From Zygaena filipendulae (Eukaryota; Arthropoda; Insecta; Lepidoptera; Zygaenidae): a stretch of DNA of 64,000 bases. The translations under genes and the position numbers were made by a program. Positions 1 to 9,360 of the stretch are shown here, piece after piece (positions within the stretch are counted from its first letter, which is position 1; each line of letters begins with the position of its first letter). The notes under the pieces are model-generated. The model was not told the DNA's origin. It worked only from the letters and a program-made list of their open reading frames with translations, and did no database searches. The stretch spans positions 2,634,001 through 2,698,000 of the forward strand of contig OU015666.1 of assembly GCA_907165275.2 (NCBI GenBank), written 5' to 3'.

Positions 1-537
1 AATTCCAGGATAAAAATGCTCTGTGTCCTTTTCCATACTATCCCTTACAACTTGTACTCAAAATTTAATAGTGATCGGTTCAGCCGTTAAGGTATGAAAG
101 CGTTACCAACAAACAAGCAAACACACTTTCGCATTTATAATAGTAAAGATTTAAAAACTACAAACTAATTAAAAATGTAAGTTATTAAGTCTACAAGAAA
201 AATAACACGAATGTAGCTACAAAGTTTTGATTTAATTTTCATCGTCAGCGTCGGTCATCACGCCTAGTAATATTATATTATTTTTGACCTTGTTCGCCCG
301 CATATCGAAGCGAACACATAGAAAAAAACAACTTTCTGGTCTTTCAATAGCATTCGAATGTACAGGAATTGCTAGAGATAAGAAATATATCGAACACAGA
401 GAAATATCAATGCTCAAGAAGTATTGGAGAACATCCTTATCTATATAGATAAGGAATCTATTGTTCTTGCGTGTACACTCGTACAATTTTTTTCTGTACC
501 TATCTGCCTCGTCTGCCTGGGTGGCCATGCGGTCAAC

Positions 538-574
538 TATAAATACCTCGTCGCCTTCACCACAGCTTTCAGTT
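538..574 (+). promoter_or_regulatory. Candidate core promoter of the array gene (TATA + initiator)
   Basis: TATAAATA at 538-545 is followed by TCAGTT at 569-574, which matches the arthropod initiator. Counting its A (571) as +1, the TATA box begins at -33, close to the usual spacing. It lies about 290 bp upstream of the ELL-domain ATG. The same elements start at 3658, 6778, 9898, 13018, 16137, 19256, 22375, 25494, 28613 and 31732 in the other copies. Short ATG-stop pairs (near 590 and 766) lie in the predicted leader. Motif-based inference only. Confidence 0.45.
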
Positions 575-861
575 CAATTTTGACTTTCGAATGTAACGAC
601 GCATTTTTGAGCACTGTCACACATTAATAGTGAAAATTATACAATCGACTATCGGCATCCATCACCAACTGTTGTTGTGTGGACTGTACGAATCAAAGGC
701 AAACGTGTCTGTTTGGCCACAAAACCGCTTTGATCAACTTTCTTCAGATTGATCCGATTGATCCGATGAGCGTGTAAGCAAGCTGAGCTTCAGTATATTT
801 GCTTCAGCAGGCAGATTTGTATCATTATTTTATCGATCTCTGCGACCAGCACCAGCAAAAT

Positions 862-1797
862 ATGCAGTGCAATATTAACAGAGACGAGGATTTTACAAAA
901 TTATACGGTCCAATAATGGATCAGAAAATGTGCGATCAATATAAATCAGATCTTGACTCAGAACATCCGCACTACATGAGTCTTTATAATGAGATTTATG
1001 AGAGAGTGCGAAAATACACTTGGACTAAGTCATTATTAAGAAAAGCTCCATTTCCGTCTGCAGAGTATACTCGATTGGCGAGTAACCTCGAAACTGAGGA
1101 CAAACGATTACTAGCAGACGTTGAACTGATGAACATGCGGTCTCAGTTCAATTATATTCACTGCAAGTTTGTTCACATTAAGCAAAGGGTGCGCGAATAC
1201 GAGGAAGCGCTTGACCTTAAAAAAACAGAGCCTTTGTCAGCACCGCCAGGCGCATTGGCGAGTTTATCAGCGACAAAACCAGGGGTTGCACTGCGAAATT
1301 GCAGTTCCGCATCATCAATGTCGCCATCGAGACCGTCATTGTCTCAAACTCTCCCTGAACAAACGAATAATGCCCCGGTGCAACTGGAATCGACGCCAGT
1401 ATCAAGGCGGTCATCGTGTACGTTGATATCTCCTGATACAACGTTAACATTAAGGCCATCAACTACGGCTGTCCCTCCAACAGAACCCCAAAGGGTTCAG
1501 TTGAAAGCGCCGCATAAAATGAGCACCCAGCCTCCAGTGAAATCTGGTTCAGGGCCATTATCGTCCACATTGGTCGGTTCGCCAGCAGCGCTCACATCGA
1601 GGCCATTACTATCGAGGCCATCTACATCCACATCAACTGCCCCCTCGCAACCAAAATTGACATCAAAGCCGCCATCTCGGCAAGCGAAGGCTATGAGGCC
1701 ATTATTTTTAAAATCTATGCGCATGGCGCAAGCGCGATCGCCATGGTGTTCAACGCCATTGGTGGCTCGTAAGCGAAAGCGGAGTACTCAGGCGTAA
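862..1797 (+). CDS. ELL-type occludin-domain protein with S/T/P-rich tail, copy 1
   Basis: Intronless ORF of 311 codons. Residues ~6-120 align almost without gaps to the occludin/ELL domain. Hallmarks are an initial YGPI motif, a Tyr-Lys in the first helix, an EY before the second half, and the closing pattern Y-I-H-x-K-x-x-H-I-K-x-x-V-x-E-Y-E. In ELL (Su(Tpl) in flies) this domain sits at the extreme C-terminus and binds AFF4/EAF-type partners in elongation complexes; the ELL N-terminal region is absent here. Residues ~125-300 are rich in Ser, Thr and Pro, and the protein ends with a KRKR-type basic cluster that could be a nuclear signal. The start is the first in-frame ATG (A at -3), just before the domain. 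The frame stays open back to 787, after a TGA at 784-786, so an upstream exon joined at a 3' splice-like site near 807 is possible. Copy 1 alone has Val at residue 173. Domain call: high confidence; function: inferred. Confidence 0.75.
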   Translation: MQCNINRDEDFTKLYGPIMDQKMCDQYKSDLDSEHPHYMSLYNEIYERVRKYTWTKSLLRKAPFPSAEYTRLASNLETEDKRLLADVELMNMRSQFNYIHCKFVHIKQRVREYEEALDLKKTEPLSAPPGALASLSATKPGVALRNCSSASSMSPSRPSLSQTLPEQTNNAPVQLESTPVSRRSSCTLISPDTTLTLRPSTTAVPPTEPQRVQLKAPHKMSTQPPVKSGSGPLSSTLVGSPAALTSRPLLSRPSTSTSTAPSQPKLTSKPPSRQAKAMRPLFLKSMRMAQARSPWCSTPLVARKRKRSTQA

Positions 1798-2034
1798 CCA
1801 GAAACGACGTCATCGTCGACCATTTCGTAGAATGCCTCACCCGAACCTAAAAAACGTTCGATAATTAGCCCCTCACTTCGAGTACCTGCCAGAGTGATTG
1901 CGGACTTTCCCAATCTTTTGGTAACACAAGACCAGTACCAGTGAGAAAACATTTATAATTTTCATTTTTGTACATAATATTATTATCTTTTCCTGTGAAT
2001 ACACTGATTATTTATTTTTGTTTGTAAAATATGA

Positions 2035-2082
2035 AATAAAACTTATTCTCAAATTAATGAATTCCTTGTTGTTTTTTTTTTG
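2035..2082 (+). terminator. Polyadenylation signal and U-rich downstream element of the array gene
   Basis: AATAAA at 2035-2040, about 240 bp past the stop codon, is followed within 45 bp by a GT/T-rich run (cttgttg then ten Ts), as expected for an animal poly(A) site. The same signal is at 5155, 8275, 11395, 14515, 17634, 20753, 23872, 26991, 30110 and 33229. The T run is one base shorter from copy 5 onward, which is the whole 3120/3119 length difference. Confidence 0.5.
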
Positions 2083-2177
2083 TCTTCCCAAGAATGTCAA
2101 CGTACGTTGACGGTCCTCCCTCATTCAATTAGAAAAATATTAAAATAACTGGTAAGTATGAAAAAAAAGATCATTTT

Positions 2178-2262
2178 ACACACACGTTGTCAGTACATAG
2201 GGTACTATTAACTTGAAATTTCCGTGGAAACTCTGAAATTAACGCAGGAACAGCTAGAAAGT
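2178..2262 (+). repeat. Decayed SINE-like tail inside the unit
   Basis: The stretch cacacgttgtcagtacatag, then gggtac, gaaactctgaaattaacgc and ggaacagctag matches the 3' half of the lepidopteran SINE-like repeat seen complete at 45313-45528, with the middle eroded. It is present at the same place in every unit. Confidence 0.55.
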
Positions 2263-2407
2263 AAATAATTATCAGTGTTGTAAAGTAATACCTAGACCTA
2301 CCTACTTGCCAAATTTTTGATCCTGTGTGCAATAAAAATTTCTTGGGAATACCTCATCGTAGGTCTAATCTTAAACCTACACACATTCACGATCCTACAC
2401 ACATACG

Positions 2408-2750
2408 TAGGGTTGCCAGGTGACCAGTTTTAGACGGACACGTTTGGCTATTTACAGACGTGTCCGGCCAAAGATTTGTCGTCCGGCCTGTCCGGCATTT
2501 TTAGGCTTTTTGTCCGACTGCCGCGCGAGTCGAAACTCGAATGCAAGCAAAGCATAACACAAAAACATAATAAAAATTAAACAAGTAGGTAATGGTTTTT
2601 TATTAAGTAATATTGTCGGGCTTTAAGAACATGTCCGGCTTTAAAAAACTATGATTAGCTATTAAAAAGATATGTCCGGCTTTTAGGGCCAGATTCCCGG
2701 CCAAATGTAGCGCCGAGTCTGGCTTTTGTGTTTTTGACCTGGCAACTCTG
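2408..2750. mobile_element. Non-autonomous hAT-type MITE inside the unit
   Basis: 343 bp bounded by imperfect inverted repeats TAGGGTTGCCAGGT / ACCTGGCAACTCTG and flanked by near-identical 8-bp direct repeats CACATACG (2400-2407) and CACATACA (2751-2758), the duplication length of hAT elements. The interior is rich in GTCCGGC and codes for nothing. It has been amplified with the unit: further copies start at 5528, 8648, 11768, 14887, 18006, 21125, 24244, 27363, 30482 and 33601. Confidence 0.7.
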
Positions 2751-3069
2751 CACATACATAATATAGTATATAATATACACTTCTGATGTATAAGCTTGTC
2801 TTATTTTCTTGTCTTTCTTAGATTCTTTATGATTCTCTTAACCGTTGAAACCTCTCCTTGAATAATAATCTGTTGTAACACGGATCGCTGAATTTTAATC
2901 AGTTTTAGCTATCCATCGATTACTATAAACCACACAATGGTTTCATGTCAGGGTGTTATTTATTAATTCAAAATGGCTCCCGTAAAATACAATAATATGA
3001 CTATATCAAGACGAAAATAATGGTGAAATGGTCGAGTGTTACTACTGGTAATATGTATATTATGAATTG

Positions 3070-3268
3070 ACTAGCTGTTCCCCGCGGTTTCACCCACGAT
3101 AATTTCAGAGTGCCCGCGAGAATTCCAGGATAAAAATGCTCTGTGTCCTTTTCCATACTATCCCTTACAACTTGTACTCAAAATTTAATAGTGATCGGTT
3201 CAGCCGTTAAGGTATGAAAGCGTTACCAACAAACAAGCAAACACACTTTCGCATTTATAATAGTAAAG
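3070..3268 (-). repeat. SINE-like repeat spanning the unit junction
   Basis: From ctagctgttccccgcggttt through cggttcagccgttaagg to the terminal actttcgcatttataatagt, this is a minus-orientation copy of the same dispersed family found at 45313, 47590, 49640 and 62753. The family ends in an attataa-type tail. A copy sits at every unit junction; the last one (34264-34450) is interrupted by the pogo-type transposon. Confidence 0.6.
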
Positions 3269-6240
3269 ATTTAAAAACTACAAACTAATTAAAAATGTAA
3301 GTTATTAAGTCTACAAGAAAAATAACACGAATGTAGCTACAAAGTTTTGATTTAATTTTCATCGTCAGCGTCGGTCATCACGCCTAGTAATATTATATTA
3401 TTTTTGACCTTGTTCGCCCGCATATCGAAGCGAACACATAGAAAAAAACAACTTTCTGGTCTTTCAATAGCATTCGAATGTACAGGAATTGCTAGAGATA
3501 AGAAATATATCGAACACAGAGAAATATCAATGCTCAAGAAGTATTGGAGAACATCCTTATCTATATAGATAAGGAATCTATTGTTCTTGCGTGTACACTC
3601 GTACAATTTTTTTCTGTACCTATCTGCCTCGTCTGCCTGGGTGGCCATGCGGTCAACTATAAATACCTCGTCGCCTTCACCACAGCTTTCAGTTCAATTT
3701 TGACTTTCGAATGTAACGACGCATTTTTGAGCACTGTCACACATTAATAGTGAAAATTATACAATCGACTATCGGCATCCATCACCAACTGTTGTTGTGT
3801 GGACTGTACGAATCAAAGGCAAACGTGTCTGTTTGGCCACAAAACCGCTTTGATCAACTTTCTTCAGATTGATCCGATTGATCCGATGAGCGTGTAAGCA
3901 AGCTGAGCTTCAGTATATTTGCTTCAGCAGGCAGATTTGTATCATTATTTTATCGATCTCTGCGACCAGCACCAGCAAAATATGCAGTGCAATATTAACA
4001 GAGACGAGGATTTTACAAAATTATACGGTCCAATAATGGATCAGAAAATGTGCGATCAATATAAATCAGATCTTGACTCAGAACATCCGCACTACATGAG
4101 TCTTTATAATGAGATTTATGAGAGAGTGCGAAAATACACTTGGACTAAGTCATTATTAAGAAAAGCTCCATTTCCGTCTGCAGAGTATACTCGATTGGCG
4201 AGTAACCTCGAAACTGAGGACAAACGATTACTAGCAGACGTTGAACTGATGAACATGCGGTCTCAGTTCAATTATATTCACTGCAAGTTTGTTCACATTA
4301 AGCAAAGGGTGCGCGAATACGAGGAAGCGCTTGACCTTAAAAAAACAGAGCCTTTGTCAGCACCGCCAGGCGCATTGGCGAGTTTATCAGCGACAAAACC
4401 AGGGGTTGCACTGCGAAATTGCAGTTCCGCATCATCAATGTCGCCATCGAGACCGTCATTGTCTCAAACTCTCCCTGAACAAACGAATAATGCCCCGGCG
4501 CAACTGGAATCGACGCCAGTATCAAGGCGGTCATCGTGTACGTTGATATCTCCTGATACAACGTTAACATTAAGGCCATCAACTACGGCTGTCCCTCCAA
4601 CAGAACCCCAAAGGGTTCAGTTGAAAGCGCCGCATAAAATGAGCACCCAGCCTCCAGTGAAATCTGGTTCAGGGCCATTATCGTCCACATTGGTCGGTTC
4701 GCCAGCAGCGCTCACATCGAGGCCATTACTATCGAGGCCATCTACATCCACATCAACTGCCCCCTCGCAACCAAAATTGACATCAAAGCCGCCATCTCGG
4801 CAAGCGAAGGCTATGAGGCCATTATTTTTAAAATCTATGCGCATGGCGCAAGCGCGATCGCCATGGTGTTCAACGCCATTGGTGGCTCGTAAGCGAAAGC
4901 GGAGTACTCAGGCGTAACCAGAAACGACGTCATCGTCGACCATTTCGTAGAATGCCTCACCCGAACCTAAAAAACGTTCGATAATTAGCCCCTCACTTCG
5001 AGTACCTGCCAGAGTGATTGCGGACTTTCCCAATCTTTTGGTAACACAAGACCAGTACCAGTGAGAAAACATTTATAATTTTCATTTTTGTACATAATAT
5101 TATTATCTTTTCCTGTGAATACACTGATTATTTATTTTTGTTTGTAAAATATGAAATAAAACTTATTCTCAAATTAATGAATTCCTTGTTGTTTTTTTTT
5201 TGTCTTCCCAAGAATGTCAACGTACGTTGACGGTCCTCCCTCATTCAATTAGAAAAATATTAAAATAACTGGTAAGTATGAAAAAAAAGATCATTTTACA
5301 CACACGTTGTCAGTACATAGGGTACTATTAACTTGAAATTTCCGTGGAAACTCTGAAATTAACGCAGGAACAGCTAGAAAGTAAATAATTATCAGTGTTG
5401 TAAAGTAATACCTAGACCTACCTACTTGCCAAATTTTTGATCCTGTGTGCAATAAAAATTTCTTGGGAATACCTCATCGTAGGTCTAATCTTAAACCTAC
5501 ACACATTCACGATCCTACACACATACGTAGGGTTGCCAGGTGACCAGTTTTAGACGGACACGTTTGGCTATTTACAGACGTGTCCGGCCAAAGATTTGTC
5601 GTCCGGCCTGTCCGGCATTTTTAGGCTTTTTGTCCGACTGCCGCGCGAGTCGAAACTCGAATGCAAGCAAAGCATAACACAAAAACATAATAAAAATTAA
5701 ACAAGTAGGTAATGGTTTTTTATTAAGTAATATTGTCGGGCTTTAAGAACATGTCCGGCTTTAAAAAACTATGATTAGCTATTAAAAAGATATGTCCGGC
5801 TTTTAGGGCCAGATTCCCGGCCAAATGTAGCGCCGAGTCTGGCTTTTGTGTTTTTGACCTGGCAACTCTGCACATACATAATATAGTATATAATATACAC
5901 TTCTGATGTATAAGCTTGTCTTATTTTCTTGTCTTTCTTAGATTATTTATGATTCTCTTAACCGTTGAAACCTCTCCTTGAATAATAATCTGTTGTAACA
6001 CGGATCGATGAATTTTAATCAGTTTTAGCTATCCATCGATTACTATAAACCACACAATGGTTTCATGTCAGGGTGTTATTTATTAATTCAAAATGGCTCC
6101 CGTAAAATACAATAATATGACTATATCAAGACGAAAATAATGGTGAAATGGTCGAGTGTTACTACTGGTAATATGTATATTATGAATTGACTAGCTGTTC
6201 CCCGCGGTTTCACCCACGATAATTTCAGAGTGCCCGCGAG
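3121..6240 (+). repeat. Tandem array unit 2 (3120 bp)
   Basis: Same organisation as unit 1, with only a few single-base differences (gattAtttatg and gatcgAtga, shared with units 3-11). I noticed no private change by eye. Confidence 0.97.
3982..4917 (+). CDS. ELL-type occludin-domain protein, copy 2
   Basis: 311 codons. It represents the majority protein of the array: Ala at residue 173, full-length tail ending in the basic cluster. It is identical to copies 3, 4 and 5. Confidence 0.75.
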   Translation: MQCNINRDEDFTKLYGPIMDQKMCDQYKSDLDSEHPHYMSLYNEIYERVRKYTWTKSLLRKAPFPSAEYTRLASNLETEDKRLLADVELMNMRSQFNYIHCKFVHIKQRVREYEEALDLKKTEPLSAPPGALASLSATKPGVALRNCSSASSMSPSRPSLSQTLPEQTNNAPAQLESTPVSRRSSCTLISPDTTLTLRPSTTAVPPTEPQRVQLKAPHKMSTQPPVKSGSGPLSSTLVGSPAALTSRPLLSRPSTSTSTAPSQPKLTSKPPSRQAKAMRPLFLKSMRMAQARSPWCSTPLVARKRKRSTQA

Positions 6241-9200
6241 AATTCCAGGATAAAAATGCTCTGTGTCCTTTTCCATACTATCCCTTACAACTTGTACTCA
6301 AAATTTAATAGTGATCGGTTCAGCCGTTAAGGTATGAAAGCGTTACCAACAAACAAGCAAACACACTTTCGCATTTATAATAGTAAAGATTTAAAAACTA
6401 CAAACTAATTAAAAATGTAAGTTATTAAGTCTACAAGAAAAATAACACGAATGTAGCTACAAAGTTTTGATTTAATTTTCATCGTCAGCGTCGGTCATCA
6501 CGCCTAGTAATATTATATTATTTTTGACCTTGTTCGCCCGCATATCGAAGCGAACACATAGAAAAAAACAACTTTCTGGTCTTTCAATAGCATTCGAATG
6601 TACAGGAATTGCTAGAGATAAGAAATATATCGAACACAGAGAAATATCAATGCTCAAGAAGTATTGGAGAACATCCTTATCTATATAGATAAGGAATCTA
6701 TTGTTCTTGCGTGTACACTCGTACAATTTTTTTCTGTACCTATCTGCCTCGTCTGCCTGGGTGGCCATGCGGTCAACTATAAATACCTCGTCGCCTTCAC
6801 CACAGCTTTCAGTTCAATTTTGACTTTCGAATGTAACGACGCATTTTTGAGCACTGTCACACATTAATAGTGAAAATTATACAATCGACTATCGGCATCC
6901 ATCACCAACTGTTGTTGTGTGGACTGTACGAATCAAAGGCAAACGTGTCTGTTTGGCCACAAAACCGCTTTGATCAACTTTCTTCAGATTGATCCGATTG
7001 ATCCGATGAGCGTGTAAGCAAGCTGAGCTTCAGTATATTTGCTTCAGCAGGCAGATTTGTATCATTATTTTATCGATCTCTGCGACCAGCACCAGCAAAA
7101 TATGCAGTGCAATATTAACAGAGACGAGGATTTTACAAAATTATACGGTCCAATAATGGATCAGAAAATGTGCGATCAATATAAATCAGATCTTGACTCA
7201 GAACATCCGCACTACATGAGTCTTTATAATGAGATTTATGAGAGAGTGCGAAAATACACTTGGACTAAGTCATTATTAAGAAAAGCTCCATTTCCGTCTG
7301 CAGAGTATACTCGATTGGCGAGTAACCTCGAAACTGAGGACAAACGATTACTAGCAGACGTTGAACTGATGAACATGCGGTCTCAGTTCAATTATATTCA
7401 CTGCAAGTTTGTTCACATTAAGCAAAGGGTGCGCGAATACGAGGAAGCGCTTGACCTTAAAAAAACAGAGCCTTTGTCAGCACCGCCAGGCGCATTGGCG
7501 AGTTTATCAGCGACAAAACCAGGGGTTGCACTGCGAAATTGCAGTTCCGCATCATCAATGTCGCCATCGAGACCGTCATTGTCTCAAACTCTCCCTGAAC
7601 AAACGAATAATGCCCCGGCGCAACTGGAATCGACGCCAGTATCAAGGCGGTCATCGTGTACGTTGATATCTCCTGATACAACGTTAACATTAAGGCCATC
7701 AACTACGGCTGTCCCTCCAACAGAACCCCAAAGGGTTCAGTTGAAAGCGCCGCATAAAATGAGCACCCAGCCTCCAGTGAAATCTGGTTCAGGGCCATTA
7801 TCGTCCACATTGGTCGGTTCGCCAGCAGCGCTCACATCGAGGCCATTACTATCGAGGCCATCTACATCCACATCAACTGCCCCCTCGCAACCAAAATTGA
7901 CATCAAAGCCGCCATCTCGGCAAGCGAAGGCTATGAGGCCATTATTTTTAAAATCTATGCGCATGGCGCAAGCGCGATCGCCATGGTGTTCAACGCCATT
8001 GGTGGCTCGTAAGCGAAAGCGGAGTACTCAGGCGTAACCAGAAACGACGTCATCGTCGACCATTTCGTAGAATGCCTCACCCGAACCTAAAAAACGTTCG
8101 ATAATTAGCCCCTCACTTCGAGTACCTGCCAGAGTGATTGCGGACTTTCCCAATCTTTTGGTAACACAAGACCAGTACCAGTGAGAAAACATTTATAATT
8201 TTCATTTTTGTACATAATATTATTATCTTTTCCTGTGAATACACTGATTATTTATTTTTGTTTGTAAAATATGAAATAAAACTTATTCTCAAATTAATGA
8301 ATTCCTTGTTGTTTTTTTTTTGTCTTCCCAAGAATGTCAACGTACGTTGACGGTCCTCCCTCATTCAATTAGAAAAATATTAAAATAACTGGTAAGTATG
8401 AAAAAAAAGATCATTTTACACACACGTTGTCAGTACATAGGGTACTATTAACTTGAAATTTCCGTGGAAACTCTGAAATTAACGCAGGAACAGCTAGAAA
8501 GTAAATAATTATCAGTGTTGTAAAGTAATACCTAGACCTACCTACTTGCCAAATTTTTGATCCTGTGTGCAATAAAAATTTCTTGGGAATACCTCATCGT
8601 AGGTCTAATCTTAAACCTACACACATTCACGATCCTACACACATACGTAGGGTTGCCAGGTGACCAGTTTTAGACGGACACGTTTGGCTATTTACAGACG
8701 TGTCCGGCCAAAGATTTGTCGTCCGGCCTGTCCGGCATTTTTAGGCTTTTTGTCCGACTGCCGCGCGAGTCGAAACTCGAATGCAAGCAAAGCATAACAC
8801 AAAAACATAATAAAAATTAAACAAGTAGGTAATGGTTTTTTATTAAGTAATATTGTCGGGCTTTAAGAACATGTCCGGCTTTAAAAAACTATGATTAGCT
8901 ATTAAAAAGATATGTCCGGCTTTTAGGGCCAGATTCCCGGCCAAATGTAGCGCCGAGTCTGGCTTTTGTGTTTTTGACCTGGCAACTCTGCACATACATA
9001 ATATAGTATATAATATACACTTCTGATGTATAAGCTTGTCTTATTTTCTTGTCTTTCTTAGATTATTTATGATTCTCTTAACCGTTGAAACCTCTCCTTG
9101 AATAATAATCTGTTGTAACACGGATCGATGAATTTTAATCAGTTTTAGCTATCCATCGATTACTATAAACCACACAATGGTTTCATGTCAGGGTGTTATT

Positions 9201-9360
9201 TATTAATTCAAAATGGCTCCCGTAAAATACAATAATATGACTATATCAAGACGAAAATAATGGTGAAATGGTCGAGTGTTACTACTGGTAATATGTATAT
9301 TATGAATTGACTAGCTGTTCCCCGCGGTTTCACCCACGATAATTTCAGAGTGCCCGCGAG
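6241..9360 (+). repeat. Tandem array unit 3 (3120 bp)
   Basis: Head-to-tail with units 2 and 4; appears identical to unit 2 wherever I compared them. Confidence 0.97.
7102..8037 (+). CDS. ELL-type occludin-domain protein, copy 3
   Basis: 311 codons, same protein as copy 2; ATG and stop at the same offsets in the unit. Confidence 0.75.
   Translation: MQCNINRDEDFTKLYGPIMDQKMCDQYKSDLDSEHPHYMSLYNEIYERVRKYTWTKSLLRKAPFPSAEYTRLASNLETEDKRLLADVELMNMRSQFNYIHCKFVHIKQRVREYEEALDLKKTEPLSAPPGALASLSATKPGVALRNCSSASSMSPSRPSLSQTLPEQTNNAPAQLESTPVSRRSSCTLISPDTTLTLRPSTTAVPPTEPQRVQLKAPHKMSTQPPVKSGSGPLSSTLVGSPAALTSRPLLSRPSTSTSTAPSQPKLTSKPPSRQAKAMRPLFLKSMRMAQARSPWCSTPLVARKRKRSTQA

Larger units (their letters stand above)
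1..3120 (+). repeat. Tandem array unit 1 (3120 bp)
   Basis: First of eleven head-to-tail copies. The window begins inside the array, so the chosen boundary is arbitrary and more copies probably lie to the left. Map of the unit: 1-150 is part of a SINE-like repeat (its other part is at 3070-3120); 434-455 is a GATA palindrome; 538-574 a candidate promoter; 862-1797 the ELL-domain ORF; 2035-2040 AATAAA; 2178-2262 a decayed SINE-like tail; 2408-2750 a hAT-type MITE. Copy 1 differs from the others at several sites: GTG instead of GCG at 1378-1380, C for A near 2825 (gattCtttatg) and C for A near 2888 (gatcgCtga). All of this is read directly from the sequence. Confidence 0.97.

Noticed and set aside
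232..528. 98-codon ORF on the minus strand of every array unit, with an ATG in good context
   Set aside because: Its conservation is automatic because the units are nearly identical. It matches no family I know, and it lies antisense just upstream of the better-supported promoter. Not called as a gene.
660..720. THAP-like Cys pattern (NCCCVDCTN) upstream of the ELL-domain ORF
   Set aside because: Only the first Cys pair is present; no later Cys/His or AVPTIF-type box, and the frame closes quickly.
718..810. A 34-37-bp intron between GTAAGC (774) and ttgcttcag (807) in the array gene
   Set aside because: Too short for an insect intron, and it does not join any ATG in the correct frame.
799..861. 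Extension of the ELL-domain protein to a TTG start at 799
   Set aside because: Nuclear animal genes start at ATG. The TTG merely lies in the open frame, so I used the ATG at 862 and noted a possible upstream exon.
1169..1724. Overlapping ORFs on both strands within the ELL-domain gene (for example 1169-1426 plus, 1217-1462 minus, 1497-1724 minus)
   Set aside because: Shadows of the main frame in GC-richer coding sequence; no domain, and several start at non-ATG codons.
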